DNA of 64,000 bases from Ophioderma brevispina (Eukaryota; Echinodermata; Ophiuroidea; Amphilepidida; Ophiodermatidae), in the NCBI GenBank assembly GCA_023653785.1, contig JAMKCH010088370.1:1-64000 (forward strand). The letters are read 5' to 3'. Of the stretch, positions 1 through 11,765 are shown in pieces. The position numbers were made by a program, and so were the translations under genes. Position 1 is the first letter of the stretch, and each line of letters starts with the position of its first letter. Below the pieces are notes generated by a model. The model searched no databases and had not been told where the DNA came from. It worked only from the letters and a program-made list of their open reading frames with translations.

Positions 1-26
1 TCCGGAGTTTTTGTTACAGCCCAAAA

Positions 27-188
27 AATGTGAGTAAAAAGGTCACAGCTCTTATAATATTGGTGAAAATCTAGGTCAAATTTGAGTTAAACCTTACACA
101 AAGCTGAGTATATTTTACCCAACAATGACTAAGATTTAGTCAACAATGAATAGGTTTGTTCAACGTTTACTAAGATTTTACTCACATT
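27..188. repeat. Short AT-rich inverted-repeat segment
   Basis: A 13-base motif AATGTGAGTAAAA at 27-39 recurs as its exact reverse complement at 176-188. The interval is AT-rich and holds loose repeats of 'gtcaa' and 'gagtaaa' type. This could be a small degraded inverted-repeat element. No target-site duplication can be assigned because the left side is close to the window edge. Confidence 0.35.
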
Positions 189-382
189 AAGTAAAATAAT
201 TTTACAGGGTACGGTATCCTATGACACTGTTATACTGTTGCATAAATGTTTACTGCCTGGAAATCCGATTCAACTCTTACTTTGGAATTAAATCATTTTT
301 AAGTACTATCTTTAGTTCTAGATGACTCTATTTCAATTTCTACACAAAAATATTATATTTCGCATCTCCGATTCGCCTTTAA

Positions 383-692
383 AGGGCCATGGTCCTACTG
401 GCTAAAACCTCGTGTCCCAGAACCGCGGTTTTACCGTAAGTGGCTCGAATCTTTTGATCTCTCAAAAAGTTACTCATTTTTACCATTTTAACCTTGTGAA
501 TCTTAGGCTAACTTTGTTGGGGTTTGAAAAGTTTAGTACCCAATTGCTACATTTTGGTCCACAATATAATTTTCACAGGAGGCTTGCAAAGCCGCCTTTT
601 TACTCTCGCACCAACGGATTGGAAATATCGACGGGATTTCAATTTTACAGAGTCGTGTTTTGATAAAAAGCCCATTCTATCTGAAGGAAACT
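383..692 (-). mobile_element. TTAA-flanked MITE, family T1, degraded copy
   Basis: Read on the minus strand, this stretch aligns by eye along most of its length with the copies at 15194-15536 and 27008-27355. Shared blocks include the end GGCCATGG..CCTTTAA, the 'ttttaccg' block and the 'ggtcgac/ggtccac' block. TTAA lies at both edges (379-382 and 693-696). The 5' terminus seems eroded. Short open frames in it are fortuitous. TTAA target sites are typical of the piggyBac and Kolobok superfamilies; which one applies cannot be told without a transposase. Confidence 0.55.
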
Positions 693-709
693 TTAACATA
701 CTTAAGGCA

Positions 710-1004
710 GTGCAACCCTAGTGCTTTTGTTTTTACAACGAATTTCTGATTTTTTGCCACCATTTTTAAACATCAACCTGTGTTCTATCGTTACCAACCA
801 AGATTATCCATGCGACAACCTTATTGTATTTTTTGCCGATTTTTAAAACACCTATTTGACCATTTAAAGTCACAAAACACACATGGTCTTACGGCGGGAA
901 TTTAAGCACACTAGCACGCCGCAGGCGCAAGGCGCACATCGCGTCGCCGTTGTGAAGTTTTGCTCGTAATGAAGCGTGCGCGTGTTTTAATGTACTTTTG
1001 CTCG
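710..1004. other. No recognisable feature
   Basis: AT-rich sequence with a short GC-rich, CpG-containing patch near 900-985 (repeats of 'gcgc/gcac'). I see no gene or repeat boundary here. Confidence 0.4.
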
Positions 1005-2705
1005 AACGCATCTTGAAAACGAAAATAAATTTGATAATGTAAACAAAGCGCATTTATACCAGATGATATTTACATTTCTTATGATTTTGGAGTTGACGAC
1101 AAAAAAAAAAGGTTGGATTTAATAGTGCATACAGATGTATTTTCATGCACTTGCACTCATATCTCCAATTTGAAGTTAAAAGGTAAAGTTATTTCAGAAA
1201 GAAACAGCGTGAAATGGCGTGAAAATCCACTTTTTTTACAAACCACGGATTTTTCTCAATGTTTATTTTCGCAAAATTTGGCAAAATTTTCAGACAAGCT
1301 AACTCAAATAGACCGAAGTAAGGTCAGGTTTTTAACTTTCCTACGATAGCATCGGGCTTCTCTAGGGGGGACTCTTTCTCATTTTTCATTTTTCGATTTC
1401 TACCTAAGAATTCTCAAATATACTCAAATTTTGGAAAAGAAAGATAAAAATCACAATTTTTTTGACATTTTTCTTTATTTCGAAAAGTAAGCTCTATTTT
1501 TAAAAAATGAAAAAAAACAGTCCCTACCAAATTCGTCCTGTTTCTAACAAATAACTCAATCAGAAAATTCAAATTTTTTGTTATGTTTTTTAAATAAATA
1601 AATTGGTACTTTGTTTTTTTTTAGTAAGTTTTCATCAAAATCCGGAAAGTTTTACACTAATCTGATGCCATCATCGGTTCATCGTCCATTTTCTTTCTAG
1701 AAATGTATAACTTTTACATACAATAATCAAATATTTGCAAAGTTACAAACCAAAAGATCTCTAAACTCAGGTTTTCACACTGCCCTTCATCGGTCACCCG
1801 CCCATTTTTTTCCTGTATGATTCCTTATCTTTCAAAGTCAATAAAGTATGCGTACTTAAATTATGCGTCGTCCAGGGGTTTCCTTCATTTTGGGATTTTT
1901 TTTTTGCTACTCAGGCCTCCCGGCCGGTCGGCCTTCGGGCGCCCTAAAAAAATCGCCAAAATGAGAAACCCCCGGACACGTAACTATGCCACACCAATGC
2001 ACGCCATTTTGGGATTTTCAGCGCGGGGGGGGGGGACCCATGATGCATCCTGTCGCGGGGTGGTGGGTTCATAAAGTACGTACTATTATCACTTAATTAT
2101 CTTTTTTATAACACATCCCAATTAAGTATATAATTACAATAATATCAAGTTATAGATGAGTTTAAAAGTTTCTATGATGTCGATGAAACAAGACATTTAC
2201 TTTGCCGTTCAAATTAGAGGATGGAAAATTGTTGTGCCGAGTACAACGGAATTGTATCCCTTGATGAGAAAAATGCACATTTTATAGAGGCTAGCTTGCG
2301 GAGAATGTACAAAGCGCCCTTCATGAATGCGCTATTCAAAAATCTGAGAGATAAGCCGAGTGAGGACTTTATTGCGTTTTCCGATGAATGTCAAATTGCC
2401 CCCTCTGCCTCCCGAACAGGGCCCCTCCATATTGGACGAGCTAATTAAAGAAGCGCAAAAATATCGAATTAATTTTTAAAAAATGTCACATTTCGCCCTA
2501 ATGCCAATTCATACGTTGAAACGCTGCGAGGGACTGCAATACTCACGCCGTCTGAGCGAGAACCGTTTTAGCTCAATCCTTCAAGAACCAACCGAGTATG
2601 GCAATCCGCTATTTCAGAAATTATTCTAGAAAATGGATTGCTAAACTGGCTTGTAGCATGAGGCTCAGCAGAGCCCAAGCTTGATATTGAACGCTTTACT
2701 CTTAA
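1005..2705 (+). repeat. Direct duplication, copy 1
   Basis: About 1.7 kb that matches 3706-5415 from end to end at an offset of 2.70-2.72 kb. The order of landmarks is the same: the 'ccagatgatattta' block, the 'ctctagg' block, a CCGGTCGGCCTTCGGGC block, a G-homopolymer followed by 'tgtcgcggggtgg', then a coding-like 3' third. Differences are dominated by 1-3 base insertions and deletions, often in homopolymers, with comparatively few substitutions. This pattern fits either two real copies read with an indel-prone technology or a locus entered twice in an assembly. Confidence 0.75.
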
Positions 2706-3340
2706 TGAATCCCCTCTTGTCAAAATGGACTGGGCTAATAAGCCGGTCTTGCGCCCAACCCTATCGTTTATACAAAGTGGTCAGATTGTGAACAGTTATG
2801 GGATCGGATTCGCCCGAGTTTTAGGCCCAACATATGCAGTTCTAAGCGCATTTCTAGGCCAAATTCAAACGTCATTCGGAAGCAAGACGGAATTAATCCG
2901 CATCCGTTTAATTATGAGGGATTATGGCGTTTAGCTAAGCCGACCACGCCATTGCCTCCGTTATGAATGAGCCCTGCCCATGACGTGGAATGATCAAAAA
3001 TATGGATTTTGGTGGAAAATGGCGTATTCCGGGATTAGTGATAGATATTCACGGTAAAGTTAGATACCGATACGGCCCCCCGTGTCCAAATCAAAACTAA
3101 TGATGCCAAATTTTTGATTATTTTGAGTGCACAACATCATGTTTGGGTGATAAACAAGAACACACAGGCCTTCGCCCCCGATTCCGAATATGCCAATTGA
3201 AACGCGAAATGCTGCCATCAGGAACTCCGATTAATTACTCTTATCAGTGGCCTCGCCGGCGCCCACAAAAGACCAAAAAATTTCATCTTCGTGAAGCATT
3301 GAGGAAAAATCATGACATATACGACCAAGATAGATAAGCC
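2221..3340 (+). pseudogene. Broken coding-like segment, not recognised
   Basis: Several open stretches follow one another on the plus strand (2221-2448, 2725-2934, 3143-3337), with frame changes between them. Base composition and codon-like texture differ from the AT-rich surroundings: GC is higher and predicted residues are mixed rather than K/N/F/I-rich. The first open stretch begins at an ATG at 2221 and its counterpart occurs at 4941 in copy 2, where it is broken differently by single-base indels. I do not recognise the protein family. It may be one gene whose frame is lost through sequencing indels, or a decayed mobile-element gene. No splice sites were convincing. Confidence 0.4.
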
Positions 3341-3404
3341 TGGCAAACATTATAATTACGGGCGAAGAACCGGATGCATTTTATTAGGAAATTAGACCGG
3401 GGTC

Positions 3405-3655
3405 ACCGAGGCTTTTTTCGTAGTTTACTTACAATAGTACTACAGTAGTACTACAATAAAGGCTGCGTGTGACCGCAACTTAAGACGACATGTCGTTGTT
3501 TGTACCATAGTACTGTCGTAATAACTTAACAATGATAGACCGCTGTCACACGAGCAATATATCGTCGTTGTGTCGTAATAATCTTATTTGGTACTACTGT
3601 AAATAATTATACGACGTCCCGTCCACTGTTAGATTATTGTAATCATGTTGTGACT
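3405..3655. repeat. Spacer between duplicate copies, rich in short palindromes
   Basis: This AT-rich spacer holds TAGTACTACAGTAGTACTA near 3436, the palindrome ACGACATGTCGT near 3484, and several 'gtcgtaata' repeats. It has the look of a small palindromic insertion element, but termini could not be fixed. Confidence 0.3.
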
Positions 3656-3705
3656 TTCTGACACACGCGTAACGAGGTTCCAAACACGGTCTTGCGTAAG
3701 TCATG

Positions 3706-5415
3706 GTAGTAAAACGAAAAATAATATTTGAAAATGTAAACAAGCGCTAATTAGCCAGATGATATTTAAATTTCCTTATATTCTGGAGTTTGAAGACAAA
3801 AAAAAAGTTGGATTCAATATGCTAAATGTATTTTCATCACTTGCACAACTAATTTGAGTTAAAGGTAAGTTATTTCCAGAAAAAACGCTTGAAATGGCGT
3901 GAAAAGTCCTTTTTTTAACTAAACACGGATTTTTCTCAATTTTTAATATTTTCGGCAAATTTGGCAAATTTTCAGACAAGATAACTCCAAATATACCGAA
4001 GTAAAAGGTAAGGTTTAAACTTCCTGACTAGAGCAATCGGGCTTCTCTAGGGCCGGTTTTCTCAATTTTCATTTTTCGATTCTAACTAAGAGATTCTCAA
4101 ATATACTCAAATTTTTGGAAAAGAAAGATAAAAATCACAATTTTATTGACTTTTTCCTTATATTTCGAAAAGTAAGCTCTATTTTTAAAAAATGAAAAAA
4201 AAGTCCCTACACAAATTCGTCTTGTTTCTAAAAACTAACATAGAAATCAGAAAAATTCAAATTGTTTTGGTTATGCTGTCTGAAAAATTTTTGGCCAAAA
4301 TCATGTTTTTTTTTAGTATTTTTGGGAGGAAAGCCGTCCCCCTCCTTCCGTTTTTACACTATCTGATGCCATCACGGGTTCATCGTCCATTTTCTTCTAG
4401 AAATGTATACTTTTACCTACAATAATCAAGATATTTGCAAAGTTACAAACCAAATAGATACGCGTAAACTCAAGGTAACCCTGCCCTTCAATTCGAGGTC
4501 ACCCCCATTTTTTCCTGTATTGATTTTTAATCATTTTCAAAGTCATATAAAGTATTCGTAACTTAAAAGTAACTTGTCGGTCGTCCAGGGGGTTTTCCTT
4601 CTTTTGGGGATTTTTTTTTTGGCTAACTCATGCCTCCCTGCCGTCGGCCTTCGGGCCTAAAAAAATCGCCAAAAATGAAGGCAACCCCGGACGACGGTAC
4701 TATGGCCACTACCATGCACGCCCATTTTGGGATTTTCAGCGCGGGGGGGGGTGACCCATGGTGCAATCCTGTCGCGGGGTGGGGTGTTGCATAATAGTCG
4801 TGTATTATCAATTAATTCTATTTTGAATAAAAACTCCCAATTATTAAATATAATGAACATAATACAAGTTATAGATAGTTAAAAGTTCTATGAGTGTCCG
4901 ATGAAACAAGACATTTACTTTGGCCGTTGAAATTAGAGGGATGGAAAATTGTTTTGCCGAGTACAACGGAAATGTATCCCTTGATGAGGAAAAATGGCAC
5001 ATTTTTATAAGGAGGGCTAGCTTGCGGAGAAGTACAAAAAGCGCCCTTCATGTACGCGCTATTCAAAAAATCTTATAGATAAGCGAGGAGGACTTGATTG
5101 CCGTTTCCGATGCTGTCAAATTGCCCCCTCGCCCCCGACTGGCCCTTTTCCATATTGGACGAGCTAATTAGAAGCGCAAAGTATCCGATTATTTTAAATT
5201 TCCATTCGCCCTAATGCCAATTCATACGTTGAAACGCTTGCGAGGGCTGCAATACTCACGCCGTCTGACGAGAACCGTTTTAGAGCTCAATCCTTCAAGA
5301 AACCAACCGAGTTATGGCATCCTCTATTTCAGAATTATTCGAGAAAATGGATATGCTAAACTGGCATTGAGCATAGGAGGCTCAGCAGGGCCAAGCGTTA
5401 TCATTGAACGAGCCT
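3706..5415 (+). repeat. Direct duplication, copy 2
   Basis: Second copy of the 1005-2705 segment, same orientation. It keeps the same landmarks, including the CCGTCGGCCTTCGGGC block near 4638 and the G-run plus 'tgtcgcggggtgg' near 4742-4790. Similarity fades after ~5415, where copy 1 continues into other sequence. The coding-like part (4941-5410) is broken more often than in copy 1. Confidence 0.75.
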
Positions 5416-5433
5416 GAACATTAGACCCGGAAT

Positions 5434-5710
5434 TTGGAAGTCACTGTACGCGTTTATAATAATCATGAGTGGGATTGGGAATTCCGTACGGGCCGCGACC
5501 GCTCTAAATTGCCTTGCTTTAGTCCGTGGTGCAACTTGTGCTGCAAAACTACATCAAATCGTTTTTTAAAGACTGGACATCAGAGGATTGCTACATGCGG
5601 TCCAACGACGCAATATCCGGTGGTGCATTAGCTACCTGGTACCGGGCCCCCTTTTGGTACATGGGGGGTCCACAGCTATCAATAGCGGTGACCCTGCGAT
5701 TGACATGAGG
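5434..5710 (+). pseudogene. Short coding-like stretch after copy 2, not recognised
   Basis: Two overlapping open frames (5434-5631 and 5526-5708) encode a Cys/Trp-containing peptide that does not resemble low-complexity translation. It lies directly downstream of the duplicated coding-like block, so it may be a frameshifted continuation of the same gene. I do not recognise a family, and there is no start or splice evidence. Confidence 0.25.
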
Positions 5711-5949
5711 GTCAAAACAGAGCCCGTTCAAAATGGATCCCGTTTGTAACCGTTATTCATAAAAAAAACTTACTTACACTGGAGGATTTGATTCTTCCAA
5801 CTCCAACGGTTTTGAGTGGAAAAATATGGATAATAAACATATTTTCGACTTTAGAATATTGGTCAAGTTTTCTGAAAATTTTTTTACGTGCTAACTATGG
5901 GACGGCAAAAACGACGCTATCTTGGGGCCCGACCCCCCCCCCCGGCACC

Positions 5950-6890
5950 ACGCAAACGCACCAAGTTGCTCCATATTCTTTTTTGAATCGGTGAGGTATA
6001 TAATTTCGGACCGATAGCTTCTCCAAGAGTCAAGTCGTCCACATACTTCCAACGCAGGGTGCAGCCGTCCATACACCGTCATTCGCCGACCGCAGAAAAA
6101 AAAAATTGGGCCAAAATTATGCCTTGAGGCACACCTCCCCACACAAAAGGGGGAATGGACGACCTGCCCTGGATCATTAACGTTTGGGTACGGTTACAAT
6201 AAAATCACAAGATAACAGGTCTTATGTTCCCACGCACGCCAATATCAATCAACTTGTTGATTGCTACTTATGGTTGATCCTGTCGAAACCTTAGTGAAAT
6301 CAATTGCACAAGGGTTAGTATAATGGAGCAGGTGGTGATAACCAAATAATGTGTGGTAGAACAATTTGGCAGTTCCCATATTGCTTACAATCAACATGAA
6401 GGGAAAAATCTTCCAGAAACAAAAAAATCGGCCAAAAACTTCTCAAGAGTCTTGCCCAATATTTTAACAAGACTTATTGGTCTTAACTTGTGCGAGAGTC
6501 TTTGCATTGCGGACTTTGGGAATGGGTGTAATAGAAGATCTTTTCCACACATCAGGGAAGACTTCCATCTGATTAGCCATTATTTTAAATGTGGTTCAAC
6601 GGATCAACTAATTCAATAGCAAATTCTTTAGCCAGTTTTTGAAGGAATCTCACTCGATTGAGTGGCCTTGTTTGTTTTAATATTTTTCAAGCCTCTTGCA
6701 ATACTGTCCAACAGTGAGCTCAGGTGATGGCAAGGTGGGCGATAATGCGGGTAATTGGCAGATCCGTTTGGGCATTTGGTTACAAACGCAGCAAAGTGTT
6801 CATTTAATGTGATTCTGTGGCTAGTTCCTGCGGGTCCTTTTCCACGATGTCCATGTTCAAAAGAACCATAAGACTTCGACCCCAAGGTTT
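5950..6890 (-). pseudogene. Non-LTR retrotransposon (LINE) reverse transcriptase remnant
   Basis: Read from ~6890 down to ~5950 on the minus strand, pieces in different frames follow the order of a non-LTR reverse transcriptase. An 'LNEHFAA'-like pre-RT block comes first (~6810). Next are 'WKRSSITPIPKV' (~6535-6500), 'AIDFTK' (motif A region, ~6305), 'DIGVRGNI' (~6240), a decayed 'PQG..LGP' motif (~6140-6100), and a clearly readable active-site block KYVDDLTLGEA (rc of 6015-6047). RT copies the element RNA into DNA at the target site. Frameshifts and stops between blocks show the copy is dead. The C-terminal part past YVDD runs into a C-homopolymer at ~5931. Clade is uncertain: the motif style suggests a CR1/L2/Jockey-type LINE. 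Confidence 0.8.
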
Positions 6891-7291
6891 TTTACATTTT
6901 ACGTGTTTTCATCATGCTTTTTAATTTTTCAGTAATCCATGGTTTATCCTCCTCTCTACATTTCGCCACTTTTTCATGAAAATAGAATTTATATTCTCAA
7001 GCATAATTTGTTAAAACCTAGAAGCCTTATCTTCGGCTGTCTCAATGGAATATATATCATTCCAAAATGACCCACTTTTTTCTGACACACATGACATACT
7101 TCTTTCTGACACAGATTTTACAACGTATTGCATTTTTATACTATCAGTGACTCAACCGAAAGAATCAAAATATTTGAAACAGTTTAAAAGTTAAGGATTA
7201 AAGTCTATACAATTCTCATTTAGTTATTTTTCCAACTGAAAAATTGCTAGAAAAGGGAGAAAACATCAGTATTTAAGGACATGAATCCCGG
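6891..7291. other. AT-rich, possibly the upstream remainder of the LINE
   Basis: No open frame or motif I can assign. It lies on the 5' side of the minus-strand RT remnant and may hold decayed pre-RT sequence. Confidence 0.3.
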
Positions 7292-7293
7292 TA

Positions 7294-8533
7294 CAGGGTG
7301 CGTCAGAAAAAAGGAACCCATATGACACTCTCTATATTGTGAAAAGTTTAGAGTGCAGCATCTTAATTAAGTAATGATGTAAAAGTGTCATTAATAAGCT
7401 TCATTTAAAAAAAACTATGACACTTATTCTATGCTACTAAAGTTTTACGGGCTGTTGAACAAAGACACTATTTTACACTCTGTCCACGGCATCCCCTGGA
7501 CGGCATCTTAAAGGTATGAAAACTGCTGTTAAGATTTCATTGAGTACATTTATTCACATTCTGAACCAAAATGGTGATTTCAGTAAGGAGAAGGTTTTCA
7601 CGTTGCCGCTGATTTTCAAGAGCGCCCGCTCATCGTCAATAATCGACAGAAATCGTTTGCAGAAGAACTTTTCGGCAATCAAGTTGTCGAAAATGGACCA
7701 CGGGTACAGTTGAATGGCCTCCAAAGGGATCTTACTCTATTGGACTTCTATGAAAGATAGATAGTTCGCAAGGTGTATTCATCTTTAGAGTGATCAAGTA
7801 GAAGGCAGGGGTCACAGACGTGCTTTTTAATGAAGATTATGATGAAAGTTTAGTACAAGATAATTGGCAAAATTCCATCAATCAATCAATCATCAATCAA
7901 TCAACTTTGGATTTCAATATATCACATATAAATAGTACAAAGACAAAACGGACAAGTGATATTGAGGAGATGATCGAGAAGACAATGATGGCCCGATGTG
8001 ATAATCCCCTAAACCTAAGGTTTCATACATCCCAAACAAAAGACACACATACACCCAAAACAAGAATCCCAACAAAACTCATTCACATTTCACAATGATA
8101 ATAAGAACCATTTGCAAGAGTGTTAATGTGGTATTCCGACAACTCGATTGCCGAGAAGCCTATTGCAGACGATTATGACAATGACAGGACGATGAGACGA
8201 TGCGCAAATGAAAATACACACACGCATCCTGATGATCCATACGTTCTAATCCAAATACAGTCTTGTTACAGACTGGAAACAAGAAACCAATGAAATCTGG
8301 ACAGCTTTCATACTGTAATATGCCGTCCTTGGGGGGTGCATGGACAGAGAGTTGAAAATAATCTGTGTTCAACAGCCTCTTAAGTATTAAGCTATAAGGG
8401 ATTTGTTTTTTTTTTAAATGAGCGTATTAATGACACTTTTACATCATTGCTTAATAATCGATGACTGCAACTCTCTCAAACTTTTTTACAATTTAGGGGG
8501 AGTCTTTTGGTTTCTTTTTTCTGACTCAACCTG
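7294..8533. mobile_element. TA-flanked long-inverted-repeat element A
   Basis: The ends are CAGGGTGCGTCAGAAAAAAG (left, 7294) and, reverse-complemented, CAGGTTGAGTCAGAAAAAAG (right, 8533), each preceded by TA (7292-7293; 8534-8535). The inverted similarity continues well inside. For example, 'gatgtaaaagtgtcattaat' near 7375 is mirrored near 8430-8450, 'ggctgttgaaca' near 7450 is mirrored near 8372, and 'tttcggcaatcaagttgtcg' at 7669 is mirrored by 'ttctcggcaatcgagttgtcg' near 8134-8154. Arms are ~450 bp, with a unique centre at ~7740-8110. TA duplication is the hallmark of IS630-Tc1-mariner elements. No transposase was recognised, so this is probably a non-autonomous or foldback derivative. 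Confidence 0.8.
7820..8098 (+). other. Open frame in the centre of element A
   Basis: A 92-codon frame rich in Asn, Ser, Thr and Gln, with 'atcaatcaatcaatca' simple repeats. There is no DDE motif or helix-turn-helix. It is most likely fortuitous and is noted only because it fills the non-palindromic centre of element A. Confidence 0.15.
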
Positions 8534-8535
8534 TA

Positions 8536-10812
8536 CAATTATATTTTGTAGTAATTGTCCGTGCGAAACAGTAATGAATCTAAAATACCCGAGTTTGTCC
8601 TTATTAGGCTGATTTGAGTCTTATAACTTGCAGTGTATGTTAGGATACATATATTAATATAAACATGTAAAATCTGATTTTTTGGTGTTTTTTTGATAAT
8701 TTTTGATTAATCAAATCACTTACGGTTCCTTTAATGTATTAAATTAATTATGACAAATCAGTTACACTCGGTATCTTACAACGATTTCTTTTTGTGTTTT
8801 CCCCTTTTAACAATTTTGGCTCGGTTATCCAATCCCGACCACCAAAATTGAGAGGACAGGGGAATAAATTCCTGTGTTGGGCGAACTGATATTAGCTAGG
8901 CTAGCCGACGGGGCGTAGAACGCTGTAGTGTGGAGGGTAATTACTACAGAAGGTGACGATGTACGATAGTAATAATGAGTGACTACTCTACTGCGATTAC
9001 TATAAAAAACCACCAAACCCAAACCCAACCAAATCCAATCCCATTATATATATTAAGATGATTTATAAAACCATAGCGATAAAATCTCATATTGAATAAA
9101 ATCCAAAATCATAAAGCCGAACTAATAATGCTATAAATATACTAATTATACTAACATTTAAAGGGCTTTTGTGATTCATATCTTCGTTCCCCGACATAAG
9201 AAACAAGATTTTGATATCATACGAACAGTTGAACTGAGTATAGTATGCGTGCCCCCATCCTGCACTATATACTTTGTAGGGGAAATGTGTAATTTTGTAT
9301 TTTCTGTCCATAAACGATCAGAAATACAACCCAGTGCCTGTGTAGTCGTGATGAAAACATTTGCTCGTAATCAAATGAGCTAGTTCATCGCACTGTTTTA
9401 ATGTCTTTACGGAATAAAGTGATAATATTAGTATTACGCTTATTCCGTAAGTGTAGCGGGCCAGTGAGATGGCGATTGGAAGGCACGTTGTACCGTTGTA
9501 CATGCCGGTAAGAAATATAGATCATAAATTTTGTCAGCCAATTTTTGAATTTCCTGCTGGCATAAATAACTATACAACGAGTTTACCGAGCAAAATCCCC
9601 ATTGCAATACAAGCGTATCAGCGTTCACACACGATACAGGCATCGAGTCACAAGCGGTCAATTTGCTCACATTGTTCCTCTCCTGGCTTCAATAAAATCA
9701 AATATATCCACAACAGTGGGTTCACTAGTTGGGCTGGACGATGTAGTTTCCTAATATAATATTCATCCCTTCGTTCAGTGTCCATAAAGTAGAAATGGAT
9801 TTTTTTTTTACACGAAAGTTGCGTTGAATTTCTCGCAGCGGTGGGTGATATTACGTATCCGTCCGTCCCCCGGGGTCAGTCCAAATTTGGACCTTGGCAC
9901 CAGCGGCTTGTCTGATACAATGATGGGTTTTTTATGTTTTAATCTTGATTTGTTAGGGTAAACTTCATTTTCAAGGTTTTCCACGCGCTTTTCCCGTGAT
10001 ACGCGTTAAGCTCTTCATTAAATATTATTGAATATTCAATATGGGCTACTTCTAGCTCGAAGTCTTGACAATTGTAAAGAACTGGGGCCATCCTTGTCAG
10101 AAAATATCGAATATCCCTTTGATTTATTGTTTGGGTCATTTTCTTTATGTGTTGACAAAGATAGATTCAAACCTAGTGGTTCATTGTCAGGATTGTTGAA
10201 TCGAGAAGAAACATGAGATTCAGCGGCATTACGGTCAATATCTTGCATCGCGATCAGCTTCATGAAACAGATATACAAGAGTTTTCTCATTAATTGCACC
10301 CAAAAAAAATATAGATTGCTGTGTCCTTGCGTCGTGTTAAATTTAAAAATAAAACTTTTCCACTATTCCATGTTGAATATGTTCTAATGTTGATTTTTTT
10401 TCTTTTATAGATCACTATAGGATATCGCTTTCTTAGAACGATGGAAAATGTTTTACCACTTAGAGGTGATATTCTTGACGAGCACAAGAAGGTAAAGGCA
10501 ATCAACGAGAGGTGATAAAGAGCCGAAAATTTGCCCTGGTTGGCCAAGCGTCCAGTCACACCATGATCAAAGTGGCAAAAACAAACCGTTATTTGGGATA
10601 TTCTTTGGTCACGTTTGTGACCTTAAAACGGAGAAACAGAAAAGACAATTCTTATTTTCAACCAATGTTTTTTGTCAAAACGTGTAACCAATTTGTTATT
10701 AGAATAACCTTTAGTCGAAATCTAACACCACAATAATGTTTGGTTTTGTCATCGGGTGGGCGGCAAACTTCGGTCACGTTATGTGATTCCCATAGAATGT
10801 CCTATTCTCTAG
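8536..10812. other. No recognisable gene or repeat
   Basis: AT-rich DNA with many short overlapping open frames of chance length on both strands (the longest is 96 codons at 9469-9759). Local oddities are a 'caaacccaaaccc' run near 9020 and a T-run at 9799-9809. I see no motif that identifies a protein. Confidence 0.4.
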
Positions 10813-10944
10813 TGATAGTGGATTGTATGGAAACTGTGTGTGTATCAAGAAATTCTCATAAATTTAAAAACGTTACTGTTAATACAACAGAGAACATGGA
10901 GGGGGATATAAATGACGAAAATGACGAAGTCAAAATGCCATCTA
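10813..10944 (+). CDS. Candidate internal exon (speculative)
   Basis: The open frame 10740-10952 contains a 132-base block bounded by an acceptor-like 'tcctattctctag' ending at 10812 and a strong donor GTAAGT at 10945. As bounded, the exon begins and ends in the same phase (1-1), so it would be skippable. The translation has Cys residues followed by an acidic stretch with D, E and N residues ('NMEGDINDENDE'), unlike the surrounding low-complexity frames. No neighbouring exon was found and the family is not recognised. Chance occurrence is quite possible. Confidence 0.2.
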
Positions 10945-10952
10945 GTAAGTAA

Positions 10953-11608
10953 ACAAAATAATAATGAATAGTTTTTAGGCGGTTAATACAAGAATTATAT
11001 TTGCCACTCTCGATATAACCATATTGCACTTGATTATGAGTGCTATATTGTGCGCTGCATACAGAGTAGGTACATTCGGACAGCCAGGGTTTTTCGCCCT
11101 ACTCTTATCGAAATGGTGCCGATTAATATACAGAGCTGATTATTACATGTATATGGGACCGTTGACCAAGTCCAAATGAACAACAGGGGAGAGCGGAATT
11201 TCTAGTTTAATCAATGGTTCTTTACAAATCCAATCCGGAATTTGGTACCGAAAATAAAGCCAGTATAAGGGACTCCGCAGGGGCTCTAACCGGGGACCAC
11301 CTGCGCCAAAGTTGACTTAGTTGACTTACTTCCCAGTAGAAAAAACAATGTCCTTACAACTGTCTTTTATAGATGTCCGAACAAAAGTGTATGGCGGACA
11401 TTTTCACGTCAAGGACAGACATCCCAAAGTAACGAGGGGAGAAGCCACTTTGCCAAATTTATTTTAATGATTATGTGAGCATGCTAATATGTGACTTGGA
11501 ACTCAGGACCGCAAAGTATCATGGGTAAGGCACATTTCACTGTGGCCAAGAATTTTACCTAGGACCCGAAAACTCTTTAAATCTGTTATAACGTTATAAA
11601 CCATACAC
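10953..11608. other. No recognisable feature
   Basis: Ordinary AT-rich DNA. A short 'gttgacttagttgacttac' duplication occurs near 11312. No open frame of note. Confidence 0.4.
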
Positions 11609-11765
11609 ATGGGAGATCGTTTCAATATAGAATCCCATTGAATGCAAATGCGGGTATTACAATTCATTCCGTCATGCGCTGTATGACGTTCTGCAGGAGC
11701 ATGACGGAATGAATGTCAATACCTCATTTGATCCATGGGACTTCTATATGAAACGTCTACCCCAT
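11609..11765. repeat. Long imperfect hairpin
   Basis: The left arm 11609-11677 and right arm 11698-11765 are inverted copies of one another over ~68 bp. They share the outer block 'atgggagatcgtttcaatataga' (in mirrored, imperfect form), a middle 'gggtattacaattcattcc' block, and a perfect inner 13-mer CATTCCGTCATGC / GCATGACGGAATG around a ~20-base loop. It may be a short MITE or, less likely, a hairpin-RNA source. No target-site duplication is clear. Confidence 0.65.

Noticed and set aside
1005..5415. Duplicate copies as LTRs of a retroelement
   Set aside because: They contain coding-like sequence, lack TG...CA ends and a primer-binding site, and enclose only ~1 kb without gag or pol.
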